Shown one piece after another: positions 37,044 to 45,979 of a stretch of 64,000 nucleotides of DNA (position 1 is the stretch's first letter; every line of letters starts with the position of its first letter). The stretch comes from Planctomycetota bacterium. Its GTDB lineage: Bacteria > Planctomycetota > Planctomycetia > Pirellulales > Pirellulaceae. Below the pieces are notes generated by a model. That model made no database searches, had not been told where the DNA came from, and saw only the letters and a program-made list of their open reading frames with translations. The position numbers and the translations under genes were made by a program. The stretch spans positions 1 to 64,000 of the forward strand of contig JAPLNM010000044.1 of NCBI GenBank assembly GCA_026692845.1. Direction: 5' to 3'.

Positions 37044-38185
37044 GCGTTGGCCTTACCTAATCGTCGCGCAAGGGCTTCGACCGGCAAGGGAATCACTGTG
37101 GCGTTGGCCATCAAATCCGTCGACAGAATGTCGCTCGATTCGTCCACGGTCTCCGAAGGCTCGTAGGTGACGATGTAAGCACCCACTTGGAGATAATCTT
37201 GATGGAAAACCGGAGGCCAAAAGTCTTCGGCGCGATGGGCCAGAGTTCTTGCCAAAAGCCGGGTTGCTCGACCGGAAAATCCACTCAGGACCATGTCCAA
37301 TCGGCCAAGCGATTCGCGGAAGATGTAGAAGACCAACGCCGCATCCTTGCCAGCCGTCGCTCCGCCAGCAAACGTCCAAGTTCCGTCGGCTTGCTCGTAG
37401 TACAAACCAGGCTCAGTCACCTTTTCCGCTTTGCTCAATTGCATACCTGCCGAACAAGCGGGTGGCTGGGGATCGCGGTCTCGAAATCGCAAGAAAAAGG
37501 GAAGCGATCGATCGGTCGCTTTGGCAACATTGTCCTGAGATACAAAGGGTTCGCAGCCGAATGCTTCGCCCAAGACCAACTCGACGGTCGGATTGCTCTT
37601 GACGCTCCCTAGACAGACCAGCGCTTTGTCCCCTGCGATTTCTCCAAACTCCTCATAAACGTCACGGGCCCTTGCATGGACCTGCTCAACAGCCATCGTG
37701 CCCGGGCTCCAGACCAACGTCTGGCGGAGGTGTTCGATGTGTGGAATGTCCTTGCCCGATACCTTTTTCATCGCCTTGGCTGTCCCACCCAAAGTCGATA
37801 CGCCATTGAGCACTTCGCCGGCGAGCACATTGTCCGATGCGACGATCCATGCGGTATCGGCGCTATCGTCCTCGGGAGGCTTGCGAACTCCGACGCAAAG
37901 TTCCAAACGGGATCGCCGGGCAAGCAATTCCCAGAAGTTTTCCGGGGTTACGGCAAACAAAGCACCGGGCAATTCGTCTGCCCGAGCATGCCCATGCTCA
38001 ATCAGATAATCGCACAATCGCGAAAGGGCCTCCAGAGGGATGTACTTGGCCTCGTTCTTGAGCAATGCCGCGACTTGGTGGCGATCTAGTCCTGTATATT
38101 CCACGATCGATTTGATCGTCCCTGGGCGTTTTTTGCGGTCTGGAGTGTGTCCCAGCAGTTCGGCAAGTCGGAATGCATACCTCAT
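37040..38185 (-). CDS. Helix-turn-helix protein of unknown function
   Basis: A 381-residue protein. The first about 65 residues (GTIKSIVEYTGLDRHQVAALLKNEAKYIPLEALSRLCDYL) look like a Cro/C1-type helix-turn-helix of the HTH_26 kind. The remaining 300 residues (for example DTAWIVASDNVLAGEVLNGV and DKALVCLGSVKSNPTVELVLG) are soluble with no recognised domain. It is coupled to pyrD by a 4-base stop/start overlap. A regulatory role is plausible, but whether it controls pyrD cannot be read from the sequence. Confidence 0.7.
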   Translation of the reverse strand: MRYAFRLAELLGHTPDRKKRPGTIKSIVEYTGLDRHQVAALLKNEAKYIPLEALSRLCDYLIEHGHARADELPGALFAVTPENFWELLARRSRLELCVGVRKPPEDDSADTAWIVASDNVLAGEVLNGVSTLGGTAKAMKKVSGKDIPHIEHLRQTLVWSPGTMAVEQVHARARDVYEEFGEIAGDKALVCLGSVKSNPTVELVLGEAFGCEPFVSQDNVAKATDRSLPFFLRFRDRDPQPPACSAGMQLSKAEKVTEPGLYYEQADGTWTFAGGATAGKDAALVFYIFRESLGRLDMVLSGFSGRATRLLARTLAHRAEDFWPPVFHQDYLQVGAYIVTYEPSETVDESSDILSTDLMANATVIPLPVEALARRLGKANA

Positions 38186-38279
38186 GGTCGGCTCGTTGGG
38201 TCAGGGTAAGTAGCGGTAGGGCGACTGCGAAAAAAGCCTTAGTGCGCCCTTTCCTGCCATTAGCATAGCGAAAATATTG

Positions 38280-39317
38280 CTAACTGCCGACCCAACGTTG
38301 ATAAATTTTGCGCGCTTGAACCGGATCCTCGGTTCCATGCACCACGGCTCGACCATCGGCAAAGACCGTCAGGGTGCTATTGCCTTGGGAAAATCGTACC
38401 AGAAACGGCGTCTCGACGACCTCACCGTGGGCACGTAGTTTTTCGGCCAGTTGTGCCAAATGGATCCGAGTTCCACTTGGGACTTGTACCTGAACGGCGT
38501 TCTTTCCACACATGACTTGGACGTCGGTGCTGTGATGTCCGTCGAGGAACGGGAACTCCTTGAGACCGCAGCAGGGGCAATCTGGCACCTTCTTGAGCTG
38601 AATCTTGCGAACATCCCCGTGCCACAGGTCGAAGACGGTAAGGACGCTTGGACGTGTCGGGGCATCGGAGTCCTTTCGTTCGACGATCCATTGGACAGCT
38701 AGGAGCGATTGCCAACAGGCGATCAGGCCGACGGCTGGTCCTAGGACGCCGAGGGTATCGCACGAACCGGCGGTGTTTGGCGAAGGGGCCTCGGGCAGCA
38801 GGCATCGGAAGCATGCGGTGTGCTCGGGTTCGATCAACATGGCTTGTCCAGACGCCCCGACGATTCCACCATGGACCCATGGCAGGCCTAGGGCGACGCA
38901 CGCGTCGTTGATCAGATACCGGACTTCAAAGTTGTCGGTGCCGTCGAGGACGATGTCGACCCCTTCGAGCATTTGGCGAATGTTCGTGTGGGTAAGATCT
39001 GTCACAACCGGATCGAGGTGGGTGTTCGGATCAATGGCTGCAAGATGCCCTGCGGCAGCCATCGATTTTGTCGAGTGGTATTCCGCGTCATGCAGGGTGT
39101 AGAGTGCTTGACGGGGCAGGTTGTCGAGTTCGACCCAATCGCGGTCGATCAATCGCAGGTAACCGACTCCGCAACGCACGAGGCGTTCGGCGATTGTGGA
39201 ACCTAAAGCACCGAGTCCGATCACCGCAACGCGCGCATCGGAGAGCATGCGTAGGCCGTCTTCACCGACCGGTTTAAAGGCGATTTGCCGACGAAACCGG
39301 TCTTGAGAATACGTCAT
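38280..39317 (-). CDS. ThiF/MoeB/HesA family adenylyltransferase
   Basis: A 345-residue E1-like enzyme that would adenylate the C-terminus of a ubiquitin-like sulfur carrier (MoaD or ThiS type). The Rossmann ATP site is AVIGLGALGSTIAERLVRCGVG, followed by LIDRDWVELDNLPRQ and DIVLDGTDNFEVRYLIND. Zinc Cys pairs are CFRC and CPCC. The C-terminal 75 residues (VQVPSGTRIHLAQLAEKLR.. LTVFADGRAVVHGT) form an extra small domain often seen in planctomycete MoeB/ThiF proteins. The partner carrier gene is not nearby, so molybdopterin and thiamine pathways cannot be distinguished. Confidence 0.9.
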   Translation of the reverse strand: MTYSQDRFRRQIAFKPVGEDGLRMLSDARVAVIGLGALGSTIAERLVRCGVGYLRLIDRDWVELDNLPRQALYTLHDAEYHSTKSMAAAGHLAAIDPNTHLDPVVTDLTHTNIRQMLEGVDIVLDGTDNFEVRYLINDACVALGLPWVHGGIVGASGQAMLIEPEHTACFRCLLPEAPSPNTAGSCDTLGVLGPAVGLIACWQSLLAVQWIVERKDSDAPTRPSVLTVFDLWHGDVRKIQLKKVPDCPCCGLKEFPFLDGHHSTDVQVMCGKNAVQVQVPSGTRIHLAQLAEKLRAHGEVVETPFLVRFSQGNSTLTVFADGRAVVHGTEDPVQARKIYQRWVGS

Positions 39318-39344
39318 GGATTGGCTTTGGATTCGGAGAGGGTG

Positions 39345-40223
39345 TTATTTTTTGCGGTTCAAGGCTTCTGCAACGGCAGCACCCATATCGGCAGGGGAAG
39401 GAGCAACGACGATCCCGGCAGCTTCGAGGGCTTTGACTTTTTCCGCAGCCGTTCCTTTGCCGCCGGTGATGATCGCCCCGGCGTGGCCCATGCGTTTGCC
39501 TGGAGGTGCGGTACGTCCGGCGATGAACGCTGCGACGGGTTTGGTCACGTGGGCTTTGACGTATTCGGCGGCTTTTTCTTCGGCATCTCCTCCGATTTCA
39601 CCGATCATCAGGATGACTTCGGTTTGCGGATCTTTTTCGAAGCGCTCGAACATTTCGATGTAGGAGGTACCTACGATTGGGTCGCCCCCGAGACCGATGC
39701 AACTGGATTGACCGAGTTTAAGATTGCTGGTTTGCCAGACGGCTTCGTAGGTGAGCGTACCGCTTCGCGACATGATGCCGACCTTGCCCGGTTGGTGGAT
39801 GTAACCTGGCATGATGCCGATCTTGCATTCTCCTGGGGTGATGACCCCAGGGCAGTTCGGGCCGATCAGCACGGACTTGCTGCGTTTGACGGCAGCATAG
39901 ACGTGGACCATATCCAAAACAGGAACACCTTCGGTGATCGCGCAGATGACTTCGATGCCCGCGTCGACGGCTTCGAGAATTGCGTCGGCGGTAAAGGGAG
40001 GTGGGACAAAAATCATCGTTGCGTTGGCACCGGTCTGCAGGACCGCTTCTTCGACGGTATCGAAGACGGGCAATCCTTCGACGGTCTCACCGGACTTGCC
40101 GGGTGTTACCCCACCGACCATCTTGGTCCCGTACTCTTTGCAGCCTTTGGTATGAAAGGCACCGGATTTGCCAGTGATTCCTTGGCAGATGACCCGGGTG
40201 TTTTTGTTGACAAGAATGCTCAT
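39345..40223 (-). CDS. sucD: Succinyl-CoA ligase [ADP-forming] subunit alpha
   Basis: A 292-residue alpha subunit of the TCA-cycle enzyme that makes ATP or GTP from succinyl-CoA. It starts [21 protein letters not shown] (CoA-binding fold) and has IGPNCPGVI and the phosphohistidine loop [14 protein letters not shown]. It lies 47 bp downstream of sucC, the usual gene order. Start ATG. Confidence 0.98.
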   Translation of the reverse strand: MSILVNKNTRVICQGITGKSGAFHTKGCKEYGTKMVGGVTPGKSGETVEGLPVFDTVEEAVLQTGANATMIFVPPPFTADAILEAVDAGIEVICAITEGVPVLDMVHVYAAVKRSKSVLIGPNCPGVITPGECKIGIMPGYIHQPGKVGIMSRSGTLTYEAVWQTSNLKLGQSSCIGLGGDPIVGTSYIEMFERFEKDPQTEVILMIGEIGGDAEEKAAEYVKAHVTKPVAAFIAGRTAPPGKRMGHAGAIITGGKGTAAEKVKALEAAGIVVAPSPADMGAAVAEALNRKK

Positions 40224-40270
40224 GGCTATCTATTTCGCTAATTACTTGTGTAGGTTGGGTTCGGATGGGT

Positions 40271-41458
40271 TTACTTGCCGACGGAGGCGACGACCTTCTT
40301 GGCTGCATCGGTCAGATCATCTGCCGAGATGATGGCAAGCCCGCTTTCGCGAAGCATCTTTTTACCTTCTTCGACTTCGGTTCCTTCGAGTCGAACGACC
40401 AGTGGGACTTTGAACCCGACTTCTTTCGACGCATCGATGATGGCTTGTGCGATCGTCGTGCACCGTGCGATCCCGCCGAAGATATTCACGAGGATGGCTT
40501 CGACGTTTGCATCCGAGAGGATGATTCGGAACGCTTCGGTGACTTGCTGAGTGTTGGCCCCCCCGCCGACGTCGAGGAAGTTTGCAGGTGCCCCACCGTG
40601 GTACTTGATGATGTCCATGGTGGCCATGGCAAGGCCTGCACCATTGACCAAGCAACCGATGTTTCCGTCGAGTTTGACGAAGCTCAGGCCGCTGTTGGAG
40701 GCTCTGAGTTCGGCCGGCTCTTCTTCGGCGACATCGCGAAGTTCCTTGATGTCCGCATGGCGGTAAAGCGCGTTGTCATCAAAGGTGATTTTCCCATCGA
40801 GGGCGATCATCTTTTCGTCTTTGGTGATCACCAGCGGGTTGATTTCTGCCATCGAGCAATCGAGCTTGACAAAGAAGTCGCAAAGTTTCCTGAAGAAAAT
40901 GTCCGCGTTTTTGGCCGCTGGGCCCGAGATGTTGAGTTTCTTGCACAGCTTGCGAACTTGGAAGGGCATCAAGCCATGGGCCGGATCGAAATGCTCTCGC
41001 AGGATCTTCTCAGGGGTCTCTTCGGCGACCTTTTCAATATCGACGCCACCTTCGCTGCTGACCATCAACAGGGGTTTCATGGCGGCGCGATCCAAAACGA
41101 CCGCAGCATAAAGCTCTCTGGCGATCTGGCAGCCTTGCTCGAGGAACACTTGATGGACCGGCGAGCCAGCGGGTCCGGTTTGGATCGTCACCAGACGATT
41201 CCCGATCATGTTCTTTGCCGCCTCGGCGGCTTCTTTGCCGCTGCGAACCAATTGGACCCCACGCTGGGCTGGGACTTCGATAAACGCTCCCTTGCCTCGG
41301 CCCCCGGCGTGAACCTGGGCTTTGATCACCGCAAGCGATCCGCCAAGTTGGTCGAATGCAGCCTGAGCTTCCTCTGGCGTCTTGGCAACATACCCCTGGA
41401 GAATGGGAACCTGGAAAACGCGAAATAGTTCTTTCGCTTGATACTCGTGGATTTTCAT
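40271..41458 (-). CDS. sucC: Succinyl-CoA ligase [ADP-forming] subunit beta
   Basis: A 395-residue beta subunit. It has the ATP-grasp N-terminus [31 protein letters not shown], then AEINPLVIT with metal ligands, and the C-terminal [10 protein letters not shown] block. Length fits the family. It forms an operon with sucD. The long plus-strand ORF 40265-41428 is its antisense shadow. Confidence 0.98.
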   Translation of the reverse strand: MKIHEYQAKELFRVFQVPILQGYVAKTPEEAQAAFDQLGGSLAVIKAQVHAGGRGKGAFIEVPAQRGVQLVRSGKEAAEAAKNMIGNRLVTIQTGPAGSPVHQVFLEQGCQIARELYAAVVLDRAAMKPLLMVSSEGGVDIEKVAEETPEKILREHFDPAHGLMPFQVRKLCKKLNISGPAAKNADIFFRKLCDFFVKLDCSMAEINPLVITKDEKMIALDGKITFDDNALYRHADIKELRDVAEEEPAELRASNSGLSFVKLDGNIGCLVNGAGLAMATMDIIKYHGGAPANFLDVGGGANTQQVTEAFRIILSDANVEAILVNIFGGIARCTTIAQAIIDASKEVGFKVPLVVRLEGTEVEEGKKMLRESGLAIISADDLTDAAKKVVASVGK

Positions 41459-41758
41459 CGAGTGGTACTCAGTGGGGGCTTGAAGGTGACGTCAGAGGGT
41501 AGGTAGATGGACTTTGCCCGCACGATTGGGGCTTTGGCAACATCGAGGACGCGATTATCGGAGCGACCCGCGAGTCGGTCAAGGCGTACTCAGGGTTCTT
41601 GGAAATCTAACAATCGAATGGGGGATTGGGCGGTTGGCTGGGTGGCCCCGAGGCTGGCTACTTTATTGCCGCACGGGCCGGAGTCGTTTGCGTCCAGGCG
41701 GACGCAAACGCGTTGGATTCCCCAAGAGCTCAACAAAGAGGCCTGAGCCTTTTGATTC

Positions 41759-42110
41759 GCTGTCAACGACCTCCGCTGTCAACGACGTCCGCTGTCAACG
41801 ACGTCCGCTGTCAACGACGTCAACCAAGTCAACCACGTCAACCACGTCAACCACGTCAACCACGTCAACCACGTCAACCACGTCAACCACGTCAAAATAC
41901 CAACCCCGCCGCCTGCGGCGGCGTTCAGGGCGTCACGCCGCCTGCGGCGGCGTTCAGGGCGTCACGCCGCCTGCGGCGGCGTTCAGGGCGTCACGCCGCC
42001 TGCGGCGGCGGGTTTTTTGACGTCATTGACGTGGTTGACATCATTGACGTGATTGACAGCGGACTAGATTGACATCATTGACGTGGTTGACAGCGGACAT
42101 GGTTGACGCC
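41759..42110. repeat. Three-part minisatellite forming a large imperfect palindrome
   Basis: Left arm: four 16-bp units (GCTGTCAACGACGTCC) and then eight 9-bp units (CGTCAACCA). Centre: three and a half copies of a 29-bp GC-rich unit (GCCGCCTGCGGCGGCGTTCA + GGGCGTCAC), itself self-complementary around CCGCCTGCGGCGG. Right arm: TTGACGT/GGTTGAC/TGACAGCGGAC units that are the reverse complement of the left-arm words. Confidence 0.9.
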
Positions 42111-42187
42111 TGGGGGCGGTTCTTTCTAGTATTCCTTGCACTGCATGCTGCACTGCATGCTTTTGGCCAAGATGCGATAAATCTTCG

Positions 42188-42214
42188 GGTTTTGGGGGCA
42201 GAGCCCCCAAAACC
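42188..42214. other. Perfect 12-bp inverted repeat
   Basis: GGTTTTGGGGGC, loop AGA, GCCCCCAAAACC. A very stable hairpin without a T tract, so not a typical intrinsic terminator on either strand. Confidence 0.85.
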
Positions 42215-42271
42215 ACTAGCCTCCTTTTGTGCGATTATCTATGTGAGGAAAACCGGCTTTGGCCCCAAGCG

Positions 42272-42344
42272 GTACGACGGACTGGAAGTCCGTCGTACTT
42301 GTCCGACCGACGGACTGGAAGTCCGTCGTACTAGTCCGTCGTAC
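42272..42344. repeat. GACGGACTGGAAGTCCGTC hairpin repeats, two and a half copies
   Basis: Palindromic units GTACGACGGACT-GGA-AGTCCGTCGTAC at 42272-42298 and a near copy at 42305-42331, then a half copy to 42344. The same unit recurs in the array downstream of the SPFH genes (44690-44985). Confidence 0.9.
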
Positions 42345-42694
42345 CAAGAACGAACCAACAAAGAGGCCTGGCCCCTTTGGTTTTCTATGGGAGCAAATCT
42401 CTTTGAGACGATGCACACTCAACGAGAGCCAACACAGAAGTGACAGCAAATGCCATGGTCTTGGTGCAGTTCGAACCATTGTAGGCCAGTCGACACAACG
42501 AATGCATCGACTGCCTTTCTGGCCGCCATCGGCTAGCGTTGGCAGGCACGCGCTGTGTGCTTTTCGACGCAATCCACAAGAATTAGCGCCCGATTCTGGG
42601 AATCATTCGAGCCTTCTACCTATATTGGGTTAATCTGAGCTGATTGCCTAATATGCGTGCATCACTTCATGCTGGTTCAATCGAGGATTCGCCG

Positions 42695-43687
42695 ATGGAA
42701 ATTTTTCTTGGATGCATTGCAGGTTTTGTCGCGTGGTTTGTCATTCGATACTTCCTTGCAGGCTTCTATATCATCGATCAAAATCAACGAGCCTTAATCA
42801 CCACATTTGGCAGAGCAGATCGACTCGGAGAAGCTACGACCCTGGATCTACCGCTTGCCGAAGCCTTGGTCCCTGATGAACAAGAGCGGTATTGTTATCC
42901 GCAGGTACGCGTCGTGCAGCCGGGTTTCTACTGGAAATGGCCTTGGCAACAAGTGCATCGCGTTTCTATCGCGACGTCCACCATGAATATGGCATACGAT
43001 CCCGATGAGCCACAAGCCAACCAGGGCGGAACTATCTTGGAGGCAGTCACCAAAGATCAACTTAATATTGGTCTCGATGGACAGATTCGTTATGGGGTCT
43101 CGGAAGCCAATCTTTATGCATACCTGTTTGGCGTTAAAAATCCAATAGCGCATGTGATGGGCTATTTTGTGTCCGTGCTACGCGAAAGAATCGCGAACTT
43201 CGAAGCCCCTCCGATTCCTCCGGTGATTGTCGCAGGTGAGACTCAGGCGGACACCACAGTTAACTTTGGTGTCTCAATCAATGACCTACGAAAGAACTTG
43301 CGCGACCTGAACGAACACATGGATCGCGAGTGCCACTCTTCTGCAGCCAGGTACGGAATGGTACTCGACGCATCGCTCATCACCGGAATCGATCCGCCCC
43401 CCGAGGTTGAATCGGCCTTGGCTGCCATCAACACAGCACACAACCAAGTATCGTCCGATATAAGTTTAGCCCAAGCTGCTGCAGATCAAAAAATCGTTCA
43501 ATCCAAGCGTGCCGTAGAGATTGAAACTTTGAAAGCCCAGGCAGAAATCGAGCCATTAGAGAGAATGGCGACGCAGCTTGAGTCATTAAAGCAAAATGGT
43601 TCGGGCGTACTCAAGGCATATGTTAGAAACGTCAGGATGTCGCTATTCGGTCGCTCGGAACAAGCTTTTGTGGAGGTGGACTCATGA
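42695..43687 (+). CDS. SPFH/band-7 domain membrane protein 1 (HflK-like)
   Basis: From the ATG at 42695 (GAGGA seven bases upstream) the protein is 330 residues. The track start is a TTG 51 bp earlier. The N-terminal transmembrane helix (IFLGCIAGFVAWFVIRYFLAG) is followed by the SPFH domain: DQNQRALITTFGRA, VVQPGFYWKWPWQQVHRV and the TKDQLNIGLDGQIRYGV strand. A long helical coiled-coil tail follows (VSSDISLAQAAADQKIVQSKRAVEIETLKAQAEI). Such proteins form large ring scaffolds in the membrane. The stop overlaps the next gene by 4 bp (ATGA). GC content looks lower than in neighbouring genes. Confidence 0.85.
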   Translation: MEIFLGCIAGFVAWFVIRYFLAGFYIIDQNQRALITTFGRADRLGEATTLDLPLAEALVPDEQERYCYPQVRVVQPGFYWKWPWQQVHRVSIATSTMNMAYDPDEPQANQGGTILEAVTKDQLNIGLDGQIRYGVSEANLYAYLFGVKNPIAHVMGYFVSVLRERIANFEAPPIPPVIVAGETQADTTVNFGVSINDLRKNLRDLNEHMDRECHSSAARYGMVLDASLITGIDPPPEVESALAAINTAHNQVSSDISLAQAAADQKIVQSKRAVEIETLKAQAEIEPLERMATQLESLKQNGSGVLKAYVRNVRMSLFGRSEQAFVEVDS

Positions 43688-44577
43688 TTGGATTTGCTGC
43701 ATTCGCCATTACGTTTGTATTGTCGTTCTTCATCGTACCTATCGCATTGCTGATTGGACGCATGTTCGGGGTGTACACCATCGTCCAGGAACGCCGATGT
43801 CATGTCTATGTCCTTTTCGGAAAGGTTATCGAAGTTATCGACGAGCCTGGACTTCATTTTCTATGGCCTCTCATGGACTGGAGGGCTCTGGTTGTTAACT
43901 GGCTTGGTAAGTGCTATGTCCTGGACATGCGATTGGATCAGGTCTATCTGCGAAGTGCTCCGGTCAATTCCGAAGAAGGCGCGCCGATGGGAATTGGAAT
44001 TTGGTACGAAATGTTTATAAGCGACCCAGTGGCATACCTTTTTAAAAATATGGATCCTCGCGGCTCGTTGTCAGCCAATGTTGCGAATTCCACCGTCCGT
44101 TGCCTCAGCAATTTGCCTCTTGCACTCATGATGGTCAACCGTCACGGTATGAGCTCGACCGTACGAGAAGAAGTTTCGCCTCGATCCGATGAGTGGGGCT
44201 ACCGACTCGGTTCGGTATACATCCGCAAAGTTCATTTTCGTGATGCAGAAATGATTCGGCAGATTGAAAGCAAGGTCGTAAATCGTTTGCGGCAAGTGAC
44301 TAGTGCCATCAAACAGGATGGTGCCAATCAAGTGAGCATCATTACCAGTACCGCCGATCGCAAAGCTGCAATCGAATTTGCAAAAGCCGCCGCAATTCGG
44401 CCAGAGCTTGTTGGAAATGCATTGAAGAAGATCTGTGCAGACAAAGAAACGTCTGAAGCAATGTTTACAATCCTAGAAACTCAGAAGCTCTTGGATTGCA
44501 AAACTAAGTTGACGTTACTCCCTCAAAAAAGCGGTTTGTTAACCGATTTGTTAGCCGCCCGAGAGCATGCTTCATGA
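43684..44577 (+). CDS. SPFH/band-7 domain membrane protein 2 (HflC-like)
   Basis: A 297-residue partner of the previous gene with a similar plan: an N-terminal transmembrane helix (FAITFVLSFFIVPIALLIG), then YTIVQERRCHVYVLFGKVIEVIDEPGLHFLWPLMDWRAL (SPFH start), and a helical part with LGSVYIRKVHFRDAEMIRQIESKVVNRLRQV. The C-terminal part lacks the long Ala/Glu coiled coil of partner 1. The ATGA overlap indicates coupled translation and a hetero-oligomer like HflK-HflC or stomatin pairs. No FtsH or NfeD gene is next to the pair. Function unknown. Confidence 0.82.
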   Translation: MIGFAAFAITFVLSFFIVPIALLIGRMFGVYTIVQERRCHVYVLFGKVIEVIDEPGLHFLWPLMDWRALVVNWLGKCYVLDMRLDQVYLRSAPVNSEEGAPMGIGIWYEMFISDPVAYLFKNMDPRGSLSANVANSTVRCLSNLPLALMMVNRHGMSSTVREEVSPRSDEWGYRLGSVYIRKVHFRDAEMIRQIESKVVNRLRQVTSAIKQDGANQVSIITSTADRKAAIEFAKAAAIRPELVGNALKKICADKETSEAMFTILETQKLLDCKTKLTLLPQKSGLLTDLLAAREHAS

Positions 44578-44689
44578 GGATCCGGCCCAGCTCCAAAAGG
44601 GACCAGAGCGTAAGGGGATTTCAAGAAAACAAATAATGGCCCCCTTTAAAGCGCCCACTGACAATATCGCATTTCATCTTCGTTGATTA

Positions 44690-44985
44690 AGAACGAGGCA
44701 AACCAACGAGGCCTGAACCCTTTGATTTCCAACCAGTTCGTTGTGGGACCGACGGACTGGAAGTCCGTCGTACAATGAACGATGCGAATCAACGAGGCCT
44801 GAACCCTTTGATTTTCTACCAGTTCGTTGTTGAACCGACGCACTGGAAGTCCGTCGTACAAAGAACGATGCGAATCAACGAGGCCTGAACCCTTTTCTTT
44901 TCTACCAGTTCGTTGTGGGACCGACGGACTGGAAGTCCGTCGTACAAAGAACGAGGCGAATCAACGAGGCCTGACGCCTTTGGAC
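44690..44985. repeat. About 86-bp tandem repeat with GACGGACTGGAAGTCCGTC hairpin, three copies
   Basis: Hairpin cores begin at about 44751, 44837 and 44923 (period 86). Each is preceded by AACGAGGCCTGAACCCTTT..CCAGTTCGTTGT and followed by CGTACAA-GAACGA-GCGAATC. The core is the same palindrome as at 42272. Confidence 0.9.
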
Positions 44986-44994
44986 GATGACACG

Positions 44995-45020
44995 AAAAAA
45001 CCCAAGGAATCCCTTGGGTT
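44995..45020 (-). terminator. Intrinsic terminator for rpsU-tRNA-Val
   Basis: Read on the minus strand: AACCCAAGG-GATT-CCTTGGGTT followed by TTTT, a stable 9-bp stem and U tract. It lies 50 bp beyond the tRNA on that strand. Confidence 0.85.
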
Positions 45021-45067
45021 TGTCGCGATCTGTCGTCTTTTGGCCGACGCTGGCTTTTCCCTAAGAA

Positions 45068-45141
45068 TAGGCGAAGAGGGACTCGAACCCCCGACATCTA
45101 CTTTGTAAGAGTAGCGCTCTAACCAACTGAGCTATTCGCCC
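45068..45141 (-). tRNA. tRNA-Val (anticodon TAC)
   Basis: The minus strand gives GGGCGAATAGCTCAGTTGGT.. with anticodon stem CTACT/AGTAG around loop CTTACAA (anticodon TAC). The T arm is CGGGGGTTCGAGTCCCTC. The acceptor stem pairs GGGCGAA with TTCGCCT with a G-U at the first pair. The discriminator is A; CCA is not encoded. It is probably co-transcribed with rpsU. Confidence 0.93.
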
Positions 45142-45204
45142 GATTTGACCGGATCAAGATGTGCAAAGCCGCATCGAATCCAGGTGCTCGGAGATCGCCG
45201 TGTT

Positions 45205-45399
45205 TTAGATCCCGTGCAATCGGATCCGACGGTTCCGACGCTCGGCTCGTTGCTTGCTGCGACGCTTGATCTCGCTGGGCTTTTCGTAAAATTCCCGTCG
45301 TCGCATCTCCTTTTTCAATCCGCTTCGCTCAACCAACTTGCGGAACCTGCGTACCGCATCCTGAATCGTCTCTCGATCGCGGACTTGCAACTTAACCAT
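45205..45399 (-). CDS. rpsU: 30S ribosomal protein S21
   Basis: A 64-residue basic protein: [20 protein letters not shown], then [22 protein letters not shown] and an Arg-rich tail ([13 protein letters not shown]). This is the full S21 pattern. S21 sits near the anti-Shine-Dalgarno region of 16S rRNA. tRNA-Val follows 63 bp downstream on the same strand, then the terminator. Confidence 0.97.
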   Translation of the reverse strand: MVKLQVRDRETIQDAVRRFRKLVERSGLKKEMRRREFYEKPSEIKRRSKQRAERRNRRIRLHGI

Positions 45400-45979
45400 G
45401 CATCTGACTCCAGTGACCTATCTGCGCTCGCTTCGGTTCGCGAAACTGCTTGTGCCTCGAAATTTCTAAATTCGCTATTTCTGGCCACACATCGAATCCT
45501 TCTATGTGCGACTACCCTCTATCGGTCCTTGCGCATCGCTGTAAGTACCTTTAGGGGCCAAAATCTTAGCCTAACTATGCCAACCCGTCCAGGCTACTTT
45601 GCGGGTTCCCGGCAGAAGAAACCGGGATAATAGATCGGAATCCGGGTCGCACCAGATCCTAGTGTGCTCCAGGGAGAACTTTTTGGACTCAGAGGTGTTG
45701 AATACCTTACCGAACCGACAGGTTTGCAAGCAAAACGCAAGCGATCCCAAAGTGCCCAAATCGAATCCCCCAAAAAGGAATCCAGCCGACAAATGCTCTT
45801 TTTGGCAATTCCAAGCAATCTATCTAGCCAATTCCATTGAAATGGGCGATTTTATCCCTAAGCCGATGGCTTAACCCCACCACCATTTCCACCCCTCCTA
45901 CAATGAGTTGCGACCCGATCCAGCCCCTGAGGGGAATCTCGGTCGAGTTTTTCCTCCCGACACCCCAGAACATCCAATC
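45400..45979. other. Intergenic region between divergent rpsU and the efflux operon
   Basis: About 580 bp. It should contain the rpsU promoter (leftward) and the promoter of the efflux operon (rightward). The 70-90 codon ORFs have no family features and none has a good ribosome site. No riboswitch or repeat is recognised. Confidence 0.5.

Larger units (their letters stand above)
41459..42694. other. Repeat-rich 1.2-kb region upstream of the SPFH genes
   Basis: No gene is supported. ORFs translated here mainly encode repeats. The region holds a minisatellite palindrome (41759-42110), a perfect 12-bp hairpin (42188-42214) and two GACGGACTGGAAGTCCGTC hairpins (42272-42344). A stretch AACAAAGAGGCCTGAGCC near 41733 recurs near 42359, and in the form AACGAGGCCTGAACCC in the array at 44690. 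Confidence 0.7.

Noticed and set aside
39285-41428. Long plus-strand ORFs opposite sucD and sucC
   Set aside because: They are antisense shadows of sucCD, typical of GC-rich codon bias; the minus-strand genes are unmistakable.
41507-42072. Plus-strand ORFs over the minisatellite
   Set aside because: Their translations are the repeats (Thr-Ser or Arg-Gln-Pro runs) with no protein family.
44690-44985. CRISPR array
   Set aside because: The units are about 86 bp and near-identical throughout, with no variable spacers and no cas genes.
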